From Dickeya zeae NCPPB 2538 (GTDB taxonomy: Bacteria; Pseudomonadota; Gammaproteobacteria; Enterobacterales; Enterobacteriaceae), in the NCBI RefSeq assembly GCF_000406165.1, contig NZ_CM001977.1, positions 3,384,512 to 3,448,130 of the forward strand: a stretch of 63,619 bases of DNA, given 5' to 3'. Both the position numbers and the translations under genes were made by a program. Shown in pieces: positions 53,212-62,248 of the stretch (positions are counted from its first letter, which is position 1; each line of letters begins with the position of its first letter). The notes under the pieces were generated by a model. It was not told the DNA's origin. It did no database searches and worked only from the letters and a program-made list of their open reading frames with translations.

Positions 53212-53460
53212 TTATTCAGAGAACTCGGACAGATCCTTGTCAGAAGCATTTTGCAGCAGTGTCTGCCCATTCTGTGCAATCTCGCTTAACCGTTCAGCCG
53301 TTGGGCGAAAACGCGCAGCGGTATGCACCCTAGCCCTGATCATATAGCCAGCCGGACGATTATTCGACAGCACAGCGACAGGTTCATCAATACAATACTT
53401 CGCTGGGTTCTTCCTTAACTCGATAATGTCGATAGATTTCTCTGCGAGGATACGTTCCAT
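53212..53460 (-). CDS. Phd/YefM-family antitoxin, no toxin partner seen
   Basis: An 82-aa protein of the Phd/YefM (StbD-like) antitoxin type. It begins MERILAEKSIDIIELRKNPA and has VAVLSNNRPAGYMIRA, the family's DNA-binding fold, and an acidic C-terminal part (DKDLSEFSE) that would neutralise a toxin. The Met at 53460 follows CAGGTG. No RelE/StbE-type frame is found downstream (below 53212), so it is an orphan or the toxin has decayed. Two direct repeats upstream suggest autoregulation. Confidence 0.75.
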   Translation of the reverse strand: MERILAEKSIDIIELRKNPAKYCIDEPVAVLSNNRPAGYMIRARVHTAARFRPTAERLSEIAQNGQTLLQNASDKDLSEFSE

Positions 53461-53479
53461 AGAACACCTGAAAATGCCT

Positions 53480-53516
53480 GTTATAGTGAACATCTTAATG
53501 CACGTTATAATGAACA
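53480..53516 (-). promoter_or_regulatory. Direct repeats upstream of the antitoxin gene
   Basis: Minus strand TGTTCATTATAAC (53504-53516) and TGTTCACTATAAC (53480-53492) repeat with 24-bp period (13 bp, one mismatch). They include TATAAC -10-like hexamers and lie 20 bp before the start codon, fitting an autorepressed antitoxin promoter. Confidence 0.5.
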
Positions 53517-53944
53517 CCCAGCAGTACACTTAAAAAACAGGCAAAAAATACCAATCCCGCAGGTCATTATTTAACAGGCCACTTTTCTGACGTCTGACGC
53601 TGGCCGCACCTGTGCACTTAACAACATTCCTTCCAGGCTCAAGCTACTGGAGGAATATCGAGATAATCCATTGATAGTCAAACGACTTATAACCGTAAGG
53701 TAGTCAAGTTTGGTCAAGTGATTCAGCCCGTTATTCGATGGCATGATTACCTATAACCACACTATTGCCCGTAGCCGAATATGTTATGAGTTGGATTAAA
53801 TGAGGCAGGCTTGCCATTTCCAAATACATAGCATTCGCTACCCATGACGATTCTCACATCAATATTATTAATATATATTTAGAGTGATAATCAATTCTGT
53901 TGCAGATGGTTCCGTATAAAGCACCAATACTCCATGGAGGGCGA
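53517..53944. other. Spacer before the WYL regulator
   Basis: About 430 bp with low GC near its end (AATATTATTAATATATATTTAG at about 53855-53881, a probable promoter). No gene is supported. Operators of BrxR-like proteins are inverted repeats; I could not find a convincing perfect one here. Confidence 0.45.
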
Positions 53945-54784
53945 ATGAGTAGTACCCCAAAACCACCTCATGAACGATTGGCATTTCTGGAAATGCTGGC
54001 TTTTTGGATGGGGGAAGTCCGTAATAAAGACCTTGAAAACCAGTTCAACATAACCCGGCAACAGGCGTATAAAGACTTCGTTCAGTATCAAGATTTGCAC
54101 CCTAATTATCTCATCAAGTTGGATAAGGCATGTTACGTTTTTGCTGATGGAAAACAGCCACAATATTTCCATGGTGGGTTAGATGATTTTCTTTCCTGGC
54201 TGGAAACCGGCTATTTTGTACTGGCTCATCTCTTACCCAATGCCTGTGCAACCCGACTGGAATTACCTGAGCGTAGAATATCTCGCCAGGTAATCGCCAC
54301 ATTAGTAAAAGCTATTCGTCAACAATTGCGGGTAGAAGTGAACTATGTCTCGCTGTCTAACCCGGAAAATGAAGGGCGAATCTTTAGTCCACACAGCATC
54401 GTCAAAGCGGGGAGTCGCTTCCATGTCCGTGGGTATTGTGAGAAATCGCAAGGGTTCCGAGACTTTGTTCTGAGTCGATTCCGAGATAATGCAGAAATCG
54501 AAGGCGTATCGCCCCACTCCATTGTTCAGGATGAAGCCTGGCAGACCTATGTCACGTTAGTTTTATCGCCCGATCCACGGTTAAGCCCAGCCCAGCAAGA
54601 CGTTCTGGCTAATGATTACCAGATGGAAAATAACCAGCTCCGCATTAAAACCCGTGCAGCGCTTGCTGATTACCTACTGAAGGAAATGCAAGTCAACACC
54701 AAATATCTCGACGGAAAGCCAGAGGCACAACAACTGGTGCTGGTAAACAGAGATGACATAAAACAATGGCTTTTTAACAGTTGA
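53945..54784 (+). CDS. WYL-domain regulator (BrxR/CapW-like)
   Basis: A 279-aa transcription factor. The N-terminal helix-turn-helix (LAFWMGEVRNKDLENQFNIT then RQQAYKDFVQYQ) is followed by a WYL effector domain (NPENEGRIFSPHSIVKAGSR; YCEKSQGFRDFVLSRF) and a C-terminal extension domain (ADYLLKEMQVNTKYL). The layout matches dimeric BrxR/CapW repressors that guard BREX, CBASS and other defence genes. GGAGGGCGA precedes the ATG at 53945. It lies 173 bp upstream of cas3 on the same strand, so control of the CRISPR-Cas operon is likely. WYL pockets often sense nucleic acid or nucleotide signals; the ligand here is unknown. Confidence 0.85.
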   Translation: MSSTPKPPHERLAFLEMLAFWMGEVRNKDLENQFNITRQQAYKDFVQYQDLHPNYLIKLDKACYVFADGKQPQYFHGGLDDFLSWLETGYFVLAHLLPNACATRLELPERRISRQVIATLVKAIRQQLRVEVNYVSLSNPENEGRIFSPHSIVKAGSRFHVRGYCEKSQGFRDFVLSRFRDNAEIEGVSPHSIVQDEAWQTYVTLVLSPDPRLSPAQQDVLANDYQMENNQLRIKTRAALADYLLKEMQVNTKYLDGKPEAQQLVLVNRDDIKQWLFNS

Positions 54785-54957
54785 TGGGCGCGTAAATACT
54801 GAGTGGGTAATCCCAGTTAACCTGAAAATTCATACAGTATTGTGAGGCATTTTTATTAGTCGCAACCTCTCCCTCCAGAGATAGGTTTTATCTGGCTGTG
54901 CCCTATGGAATCTATTTAACGTCAGTGGGTAAACGGCTTTGAACAAGGATAATTATA

Positions 54958-57576
54958 GTGATACGCCTGACAAAAAGACCTCCGCAAACTGATAATACAG
55001 CCCCAGCTATTCACTTCGAGAATTGTCCGGCTAAATCGTGGAAACAGAATGATGGAACTGTAGTTCAAGGCCGTTCCGTACTAAACCACTGCCAGATAGT
55101 CGGGGAAATAGCTCGCTATCTGATATCTCGCTTCCCTGAATCAATGCGAAATCATTTGTTCCCGCCTGGGAGTGAAATGACAGCAGGCAGCCATGATATT
55201 GGTAAGGTCAGCCCGACATTCGTGGCGAAAATCTTGTCTGCCTGTGGTATCGACTACAAGACAATACCAGAGTTGGCCGAAGTCAATCCTGAGCTTGAGA
55301 AACAGTGGGGCGGCCATGCTGGTGTCAGCCAAGCCACCGCAGAAGAGATTGGTGTTCCGAAATATGTCGCCGAAATCCTTGGTCAACACCATGGTTTTAA
55401 CCCGATGGTTGATGATAAACGCGGCAATGCAGACATCTTTGGCGGACCTCACTGGTTTGACGAACGTAAAAAGTTGGTAGCTGCGCTGAAAGAATGTTTG
55501 CAAACTGACTGGCCGACATTTGATTCAGCAGCCCAGGCCCGCATCGTTGCAGGCTTAACATCCGTCGCCGACTGGATTGGTTCAGGCGAGTTTTTTGAAA
55601 ACCCCAACGAAGACTGGCAGCCCAACATCATCGCTGCCTTGAATAATGCGGGTTTTATTACACCCGTCATACGCAAGGGGTTATCTTTTACTGAGGTATT
55701 TGATCCCTTCAATCGCTCGATGCAACTGCGTGAACCTCAGTCTTTGTTTATTGAACAGGTATCGGGGCCAGGAGTCTATATTCTCGAAGCCCAGATGGGG
55801 ATGGGGAAAACCGAGGCAGCGTTATATGCGGCTTATCAGTTGCTGGTACAGGAAAAAGCGACAGGCATTTATTTTGCTCTGCCGACGCAGTTAACCTCCA
55901 ACAAGATATACGAGCGTTTCAATGCCTTTCTAGAGCAAATCGTTAGCGACCAAACACCTAAACGCGGTTTGTTGCTCCATTCCAATGCCTGGTTGCTTCA
56001 GAATACCGAACTCGGCGAGGAAGGCAGCCCAGGGGGTTCATGGTTCAACCAGAATAAGCGCGGATTATTGGCTCCGTTTGCCGTTGGTACTATTGATCAG
56101 GCGTTAATGGCTGTCATGAACGTCAAACACGGTTTTGTTCGGGCTTTTGGTCTGGCAGGCAAGGTCGTTATTCTGGATGAGGTACACAGCTACGATCTCT
56201 ACACCGGCACAATTCTTAACGAACTCGTGGCGTTTCTGCGTCAGATAGACTGTACCGTGATTATTCTCAGCGCGACGCTGAGTCAGTCCCGGCGTGCAGC
56301 ACTATTACAGCAAACAGCAACCAGTACAGCCTACCCACTGATCACCGCCGTACCCTCCGCCATGGAAAAAAATACGCCGCTTGAAGTGGGTGTACCGACT
56401 GTAGATAGTGCTCCTGTGACACTTCAATTATGCCATGAGAGTGAACCAGCATTAGAAGAAGCCCTTAGACGGGCAGCTCAGGGCCAGCAGGTCTTATGGA
56501 TAGAGAATACCGTTGCTGAAGCCCAACAACGGTATCTTGATATCGCCAGCCGTGCGACAGAAGCCGGATGTAAAACCGGCCTGCTACATTCGCGTTTTAC
56601 CCCCCAACACCGAACTATCAACGAAGATCGTTGGGTAACGCTCTATGGTCGGGCTGGGTGGCAGCAACGTGCAAACTGTGGGCGCATTCTGGTGGGTACG
56701 CAGGTTTTGGAACAGTCGCTCGACATTGACGCTGATTTTCTTGTCACCCGCTTTGCCCCCACAGATATGTTGCTACAGCGTCTTGGTCGCCTCTGGCGAC
56801 ATACAGACACGCCACGCCATGCGAGCGCCAGACCGGAATGCTGGTTATTGGCCCCAGCACTTGAGCACGCTCTGACACTCCCCCACTCTGCCTTTGGCAA
56901 AAGTGCCATGGTGTACTCGCCCTATGTGTTGTGCCGCAGCCTTGAAGTCTGGAAAGACATAAACGCAATTCGGCTACCATCAGGTATTCGTCCTTTAATC
57001 GACCAAACCTATGCCGAACGGAGTGAAACCGGGCAGTGGGCCGGTCTGTTGCACGAGCTGAAGAATGGCAGCCGATTCCGTACCGGCGAGCAAGCCCAAC
57101 AAGCACTAGCCAAACTGACGTTGTCTAAAGGTGGCAAAACCTTGCCTGAGCACAAAGCGGAAACCCGCTATAGAGATCAAGACACTCACGATCTGCTGCT
57201 GCTGCGCAGCCTGCGCTCACAGGATGGCACGACCATTATCCGTTTACTGGATGGCACTGAATTAACCCTACCTCATAGCCGCCATCGCCTGACCAAAGCG
57301 GAGTGGCGCAAGCTGGCTGTCGCGCTTAACCAGCAACTGGTGCGAGTCAACCCAGCCTATTGTCCGCCTAAAACCGCTAAACATGAACTGGAAAAACTGC
57401 ATCTTAACGAGGTGTTTTATCTTGGCCGACCAGAAGACGACGAAGCACTACTGCGTGTTGCTATCGTCAGCCATGTTGGGGAATTACTGACGCTGGACGG
57501 GCACCCGGCTGGTGATAAATATATTCTTGAATACCGAGAAGACCTTGGCTTGCGGGCCATTTCCAATAAGGAATAA
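54958..57576 (+). CDS. cas3: CRISPR-associated helicase/nuclease Cas3 (type I-E)
   Basis: An 872-aa fusion of HD nuclease and SF2 helicase that degrades Cascade-bound DNA. The HD domain has MTAGSHDIGKVSPTFV and WGGHAGVSQATAEEIG; the helicase has Walker A QMGMGKTEAALY, DEVHSYD box, SATLSQSRRAAL and motif VI LLQRLGRLWRH. All catalytic elements seem present. Start GTG at 54958 after AAGGAT. First gene of the cas operon, 3 bp before cse1. Confidence 0.96.
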   Translation: MIRLTKRPPQTDNTAPAIHFENCPAKSWKQNDGTVVQGRSVLNHCQIVGEIARYLISRFPESMRNHLFPPGSEMTAGSHDIGKVSPTFVAKILSACGIDYKTIPELAEVNPELEKQWGGHAGVSQATAEEIGVPKYVAEILGQHHGFNPMVDDKRGNADIFGGPHWFDERKKLVAALKECLQTDWPTFDSAAQARIVAGLTSVADWIGSGEFFENPNEDWQPNIIAALNNAGFITPVIRKGLSFTEVFDPFNRSMQLREPQSLFIEQVSGPGVYILEAQMGMGKTEAALYAAYQLLVQEKATGIYFALPTQLTSNKIYERFNAFLEQIVSDQTPKRGLLLHSNAWLLQNTELGEEGSPGGSWFNQNKRGLLAPFAVGTIDQALMAVMNVKHGFVRAFGLAGKVVILDEVHSYDLYTGTILNELVAFLRQIDCTVIILSATLSQSRRAALLQQTATSTAYPLITAVPSAMEKNTPLEVGVPTVDSAPVTLQLCHESEPALEEALRRAAQGQQVLWIENTVAEAQQRYLDIASRATEAGCKTGLLHSRFTPQHRTINEDRWVTLYGRAGWQQRANCGRILVGTQVLEQSLDIDADFLVTRFAPTDMLLQRLGRLWRHTDTPRHASARPECWLLAPALEHALTLPHSAFGKSAMVYSPYVLCRSLEVWKDINAIRLPSGIRPLIDQTYAERSETGQWAGLLHELKNGSRFRTGEQAQQALAKLTLSKGGKTLPEHKAETRYRDQDTHDLLLLRSLRSQDGTTIIRLLDGTELTLPHSRHRLTKAEWRKLAVALNQQLVRVNPAYCPPKTAKHELEKLHLNEVFYLGRPEDDEALLRVAIVSHVGELLTLDGHPAGDKYILEYREDLGLRAISNKE

Positions 57577-57579
57577 ACG

Positions 57580-59121
57580 ATGGAAAACCGCTTTAACTTG
57601 ATTGATGAACCCTGGATACCCGTCGCGGTTATCGGTCAAGTCAGTCTGAAAGAGATTTTCAGCAATCCGCAATTACGTGCCTTGGGGGGTAATCCCGTAC
57701 AAAAAATTGCGCTCACGAAATTGCTCTTAGCTATCGCGCAGTCGGCGTCTACCCCGAGTGATGACAACGATTGGCGACAAACCGGCTGGCAAGGTATGGC
57801 GGAGAGCTGCCTGAGTTATCTTGAAAAGTGGCATGATCGGTTTTATCTGTATGGCGAAAAACCTTTTTTGCAGATGCCTGCTATTTGTAAGGCTAAGGTG
57901 AAGTCGCTTGGAGTCTTGTCACCAGAGATCTGTACCGGTAACACAACGATATTAAATCAATCTCAGAAAGAACATTCTACAAATGATAATGATGTAGACA
58001 AGGCTATTACGATTGTTGTTCAGATGGGGCTTGGCCTTGGTGGTAAGAAAACAGATAACACCGTTGTATTAACAGCCAACTATCAAGGTAAAAAAAGTGA
58101 AAAAGGAAAATCAGCCAGTGGCAAAGCTGGTTGTTCGGTAGGTGCTACAAGTTCATTTGGGGGGCTATTACACTCCTTCTGGCTGGGTGAATCTATTGTT
58201 CATAGTGTTTGGTTAAACCTATTCACCACGGAAGATATTACTGAATTAGTGATGTATCCAACACTGGGCGTTGCACCCTGGGAACAAATGCCTACGGGCG
58301 AAGATGATGACATTGCCCAAGCGTTAAAAACATCGCTGATTGGCCGACTGATCCCAATGGGTAAATTTTGCCTTCTGGCTGATGATGGCATTCACTACTC
58401 CGATGGTATTGCCCATGCGGGGTATCTGGAAGGGAAGGCAGACCCGACAGCCTCAGTGGATTTCGCACAGAAAAAGCCAAAAGCTTTATGGGTAAACCCA
58501 AGCAAGCGCCCCTGGCGAGAATTAACCTCTCTATTGCAGTTTATCGAGCAAGGCAAAGTGGGTGGTTTTGACACACCACAACTCAAACGGACATTGAAAC
58601 GGGTATCCCGTAGTGCTGAACAATTTGCTCTCTGGTCAGGCGGCCTGCGCGTCAGCAGTAATGCCGGGGAACAATATGCATCGGGTACTGACGACTACGT
58701 GCAGTCTGAAATATGGCTATCATCCCATCTGCTTGGCAGCGTGTTTCTGGAATATCTAAAGCATGAAATGAGTCAACTCGAAGCTATCCAGAAACAGCTT
58801 TGGGGAGCCGTTGTTCGTTATTTCCGTCAGTTATCGGATATCGACAAGTCCGGTACCGGCAAAGCACAACCCTTTGTTTCGAATCAGGCAGAAAAAGCAA
58901 CAAGCACCTTCTGGCAACTCTGCGAACGCCGAGCTCAGGTTTTGATCAACGCCTGTGACTCAACCGACGAAGCCAAGCGACAGCGTATTCAACTTCACAA
59001 AACCTTTGCCGCTTACGCTATCCAGGTATTTGACCAGATGTGCCCAAACGATAGTGCCCGTCAGATGGACGCCTGGGCCCAGTCGCGTCCCAATTTTTCC
59101 AAATATCTAAAAGCCGATTAA
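57580..59121 (+). CDS. casA: Cascade large subunit Cse1 (Cas8e/CasA)
   Basis: A 513-aa type I-E large subunit that recognises the PAM and recruits Cas3. It has the family opening FNLIDEPWIPVAVIGQVSLK and a middle region LHSFWLGESIVHSVWLNLFT, with a helical C-terminal bundle (EKATSTFWQLCERRAQVLIN). Length is the usual. It lies 3 bp after cas3 and 13 bp before cse2. Confidence 0.93.
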   Translation: MENRFNLIDEPWIPVAVIGQVSLKEIFSNPQLRALGGNPVQKIALTKLLLAIAQSASTPSDDNDWRQTGWQGMAESCLSYLEKWHDRFYLYGEKPFLQMPAICKAKVKSLGVLSPEICTGNTTILNQSQKEHSTNDNDVDKAITIVVQMGLGLGGKKTDNTVVLTANYQGKKSEKGKSASGKAGCSVGATSSFGGLLHSFWLGESIVHSVWLNLFTTEDITELVMYPTLGVAPWEQMPTGEDDDIAQALKTSLIGRLIPMGKFCLLADDGIHYSDGIAHAGYLEGKADPTASVDFAQKKPKALWVNPSKRPWRELTSLLQFIEQGKVGGFDTPQLKRTLKRVSRSAEQFALWSGGLRVSSNAGEQYASGTDDYVQSEIWLSSHLLGSVFLEYLKHEMSQLEAIQKQLWGAVVRYFRQLSDIDKSGTGKAQPFVSNQAEKATSTFWQLCERRAQVLINACDSTDEAKRQRIQLHKTFAAYAIQVFDQMCPNDSARQMDAWAQSRPNFSKYLKAD

Positions 59122-59134
59122 GGAGAGAATCTGT

Positions 59135-59701
59135 ATGGTTCCGCATCCTACAGACACCACCACCCCAGCCCCTGAAAGGGTATCCAGAGCCGAGCGATTC
59201 GTCAGCTACGTGATTGATCGTATCAATAAGGACAACGGCTTTGCCGCCCGGCTCAAACGGGCAGATAACCCGGCAACCGAGTACCAGAGTTGGGAATTAC
59301 TGGCAAACTTTGGTGTTGACCTCGAAAAAGAGTGGGAGCGCCAGCCCTATTGCACCGTGGGTGCCGCACTGGCAAAAGCCAAACCCACCGCCAATGGCAG
59401 GCTCCCTTTGGGTGCCGCGATTGCTGCCTGTTTTGCCGAGAAGAATCAGTCTGATCAGGCCAAAGCCCGCCTGCGTCGCCTGTTGGCCTGCACCAGTACG
59501 ACAGAATCTTGTCGCATTTTGCGACCATTGCTGACGCTGATGGCAAGTCGTGGTGTCACCCCCGATTTCGCTCAATTGCTGGATCAGCTACTGGGGTACT
59601 CAGGTAACAGACAGGAACAAATTCGAGCCCGTTGGGCGCAGGCGTTCTATCACCATACTGAAGAGGTGGATGAAACCACTACGGAGCGCTCGCATGACTG
59701 A
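59135..59701 (+). CDS. casB: Cascade small subunit Cse2 (Cas11e/CasB)
   Basis: A 188-aa helical protein, two copies of which form the belly of Cascade. It shows the conserved arginine-rich elements, for example AKARLRRLLACTSTTESCRI and LRPLLTLMASRGVTPDFAQL. ATG after AAGGAGAG. It overlaps the next gene, cas6e, by 8 bp. Confidence 0.92.
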   Translation: MVPHPTDTTTPAPERVSRAERFVSYVIDRINKDNGFAARLKRADNPATEYQSWELLANFGVDLEKEWERQPYCTVGAALAKAKPTANGRLPLGAAIAACFAEKNQSDQAKARLRRLLACTSTTESCRILRPLLTLMASRGVTPDFAQLLDQLLGYSGNRQEQIRARWAQAFYHHTEEVDETTTERSHD

Positions 59702-60341
59702 GCTATTCGCCAGCGCCTTACACCTTGATCGTGCTGCTGTTAAAGCACTGAAAATGACCGATGCCTATTCGTTGCACCGGGTCGTGTACAGTCTGTTTTC
59801 TGATGAACGCACAGAAACCGAAAAACTCAGCCATATCCAGAGCGGTATTGTTTATGCCGATCAGGGCGGTGATTTTCAGCACCGCAAAGTGCTTATTGTT
59901 TCCGACCGAAGACCGACAACACACGTCGAGGGTCAATATGGCAATGTGCGCATTACCCCAATTTCTGATGCATTTTTGTCTCACTCCCGCTATCGCTTCA
60001 AAGTACAGGTCAATCCCGTACGCAAGGACAAACAGAGTGGTAAACGCATTGCCGTCAAAGGCCGGAGCCATATCGCCGAATGGTTTTTACAACGAGCCGC
60101 CAATAGTTGGGGATTCGAGGTAGACCCTCAGACCCTACAGGTAGACGCTATTGAGGTACTGCAATTCAAAGACAAGGTTGGCCGTCTGGTCACGCTTGGC
60201 AAAGCCCATATACAAGGGCAATTCACCGTGCTCGACCCGCTGCAATTTCGCAACAGTTTCAAGAATGGTATTGGCAAAGGGCGCGCATTTGGCTGCGGCC
60301 TGTTGCAAATCGTGCCGATTATTGACAACCCATTTGCCTGA
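59694..60341 (+). CDS. cas6e: crRNA endonuclease Cas6e (CasE)
   Basis: A 215-aa RAMP nuclease that cuts the repeat hairpin of pre-crRNA. The probable catalytic His28 with nearby Tyr25 is in TDAYSLHRVVYSLF, and the glycine-rich loop is FKNGIGKGRAFGCGLL at the C-terminus. The start at 59694 (MTELFASALHL) overlaps the cse2 end; a longer open frame upstream is cse2 shadow. In E. coli K-12 cas6e follows cas5e; here it lies between cse2 and cas7e. Confidence 0.92.
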   Translation: MTELFASALHLDRAAVKALKMTDAYSLHRVVYSLFSDERTETEKLSHIQSGIVYADQGGDFQHRKVLIVSDRRPTTHVEGQYGNVRITPISDAFLSHSRYRFKVQVNPVRKDKQSGKRIAVKGRSHIAEWFLQRAANSWGFEVDPQTLQVDAIEVLQFKDKVGRLVTLGKAHIQGQFTVLDPLQFRNSFKNGIGKGRAFGCGLLQIVPIIDNPFA

Positions 60342-60372
60342 CTTTTACTGCCTATTTTTCAAGGACAATTCC

Positions 60373-61517
60373 ATGACTAACCACTTCAAAAATACCCGCA
60401 TTGAATTCCATATCCTGCAATCTTTCCCGGTGACCTGTCTTAACCGTGATGATGTCGGTGCCCCAAAATCAGCCATGATCGGCGGTGTTCCACGTGCTCG
60501 CGTGTCGTCACAATGCTGGAAACGTCAAGTTCGCCTTCAATTAGCAGAATTAGGTGTAACAACAGGTTCCCGAACTAAATTAATTTCAGCTCTAGTTAGT
60601 GACGAATGTAAGAAATTCGGCGCAACAGATGAGCAAGCCAAAAAATGTGGTGACTGGTTAGAGGGTGCTTTTATAAAACAAAAAGAGACAAAGAAAAAAA
60701 CAATAAAAATACCGATAACGATGATGAGACTGGAGATGAGTCTGGAGAGCAACAAAGTAACTCATCAGATACCTTATTATTTCTTGCGCCTAATGAAGTT
60801 AAAAAAATTGCTCAGGTTTTTGCTGATAATGGATTTGATGAGATTTTGACACTAAAAGAAAAAGATCAAAAGAAAAGAGTAAAACAAGTATCAGAATTAA
60901 TTAACAAATCAGATATGAATGCTTTAGACATAGCACTCTTTGGTAGAATGGTCGCTCAAGCAACCTCACTAAATGTGGAAGCCGCTTGTTCTTTTGCTCA
61001 TGCAATATCAACGCATAAAGTAGTAAATGAAGTCGAATTTTTCACTGCCGTAGATGACGACCCATGCAAACTCCGGACAGATGCAGGCTCTGCCCACATG
61101 GGTAGTCTAGAGTACAACTCTGCTACTTATTATCGTTATATCAGTCTAGATCTCGGACAACTCAAACAAACTTTGGGTGACAGCTATGAGCTTAAATATG
61201 CTATTGACGTTTTCGTGAAAGCGCTTTACGAAGCCGTACCCAGCGCTCGACAAAGTTCAATGACTGGCGGTAGCTATTGGGACTATGCACGGGTTTTGGT
61301 ACGCAAGGGGCAACGACTGCAAGCCTCTTTTGAACAACCCGTTAAAAGTAAAGGTGAAGGCTTCCTGCACCCAAGCAAAGACGAACTTAAATCCTGGCTC
61401 GACAAAAAAGAAAAGCTCTCAGGTTCACTGTTTGGCAAACAAGGGGATTACGAATGGGGCGAGAATCTTGATTACAGCATTGATCACCTGATCGCTGATC
61501 TACAGTCCCACCTGTAA
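60373..61517 (+). pseudogene. cas7e: Cascade backbone Cas7e (CasC), frameshifted
   Basis: The gene for the crRNA-binding backbone subunit is split in two frames. The first 110 codons (SFPVTCLNRDDVGAPKSAMI; GGVPRARVSSQCWKRQVR) are normal Cas7e, and the rest continues in the -1 frame: NTDNDDETGDESGEQQSNSS, then IALFGRMVAQATSLNVEAA and FTAVDDDPCKLRTDAGSAHM. The break is in the A7 run at 60694-60700. Adding one A makes 381 codons plus stop, a normal length. As read, translation in the first frame goes astray and ends at 60849. An assembly error, a real mutation, or slippage on the A run are all possible; the surrounding 150 bp are A-rich. All other cas genes are intact. Confidence 0.85.
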
Positions 61518-61528
61518 GAGGGATAGAG

Positions 61529-62248
61529 ATGAGCCAATCTACCCAATATATGCTCCTGTGGTTAGAAGGGCCGTTGCAAGCCTGGGGGCACGACTCAAAG
61601 TTTGGGGTGCGTGACACTCTGAACTTCCCAACTCGCTCAGGCATTCTTGGTCTGCTTTGTTGCGCCAGAGGGGCTGGCGGCCCTGAAATCGAATGGCTGG
61701 CGCAAATGAATAACATGAGTATGGAAGTACGGGCTTACGCCCGAGCTGATGATAAAGGCCAGCCATATCTACGAGAGCCCACCTTGTGTGACTTCCAGAT
61801 GATCGGTAGTGGCTACGATAGTAAAGATCCTTGGCAAAAACTTCTTATACCAAAGACTTCAGAAGGCAAACCACCGCAGAATAGCACTGGTTCAAAAATG
61901 ACCTACCGCTACTACCTGCAAGATGCCGTCTTCGCGGTAGTATTGGAGGTGCCGCAGACACAAGCAAAATTGTTGTCTGACACGTTGCAAAATCCGGTGT
62001 GGGACCTGTATCTGGGGCGCAAAAATTGTGTACCAACTGAACTGATTTATCAGGGTTTATTTGCGGATGCAGACGCTGCCTGGCAACAGGCCCAAACAGT
62101 GGCGGAGAACAAGCAACGGTTGCCCAGCTATGCCGTCATTGAGGGTGAAGGTGATGGCGATATTATTACCTTGAATGATGTTCCGGTGCAGTTTGGTCAG
62201 CACAAGCGCTATCGGGACAGGCGAGTGACGCTGGTGGAGATAGCATGA
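61529..62248 (+). CDS. cas5e: Cascade subunit Cas5e (CasD)
   Basis: A 239-aa RAMP that caps the 5' handle of crRNA. Opening MLLWLEGPLQAWGHDSKFGV and DTLNFPTRSGILGLLCCARG are the family signature, followed by YLGRKNCVPTELIYQGLF. ATG after GAGGGATAGAG. It ends at 62248 directly before cas1. Confidence 0.94.
   Translation: MSQSTQYMLLWLEGPLQAWGHDSKFGVRDTLNFPTRSGILGLLCCARGAGGPEIEWLAQMNNMSMEVRAYARADDKGQPYLREPTLCDFQMIGSGYDSKDPWQKLLIPKTSEGKPPQNSTGSKMTYRYYLQDAVFAVVLEVPQTQAKLLSDTLQNPVWDLYLGRKNCVPTELIYQGLFADADAAWQQAQTVAENKQRLPSYAVIEGEGDGDIITLNDVPVQFGQHKRYRDRRVTLVEIA

Noticed and set aside
53517..53944. Operator palindrome for the WYL regulator
   Set aside because: Several imperfect repeats (TAACCGTAAGGT, AATATTATTAATAT) were considered, none is a convincing inverted repeat.
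60694..60701. Programmed -1 ribosomal frameshift at A-AAA-AAC in cas7e
   Set aside because: The heptamer is in the wrong phase relative to the first frame; tandem slippage would pair poorly. Single-tRNA or transcription slippage remains possible, so this is not used as the main explanation.
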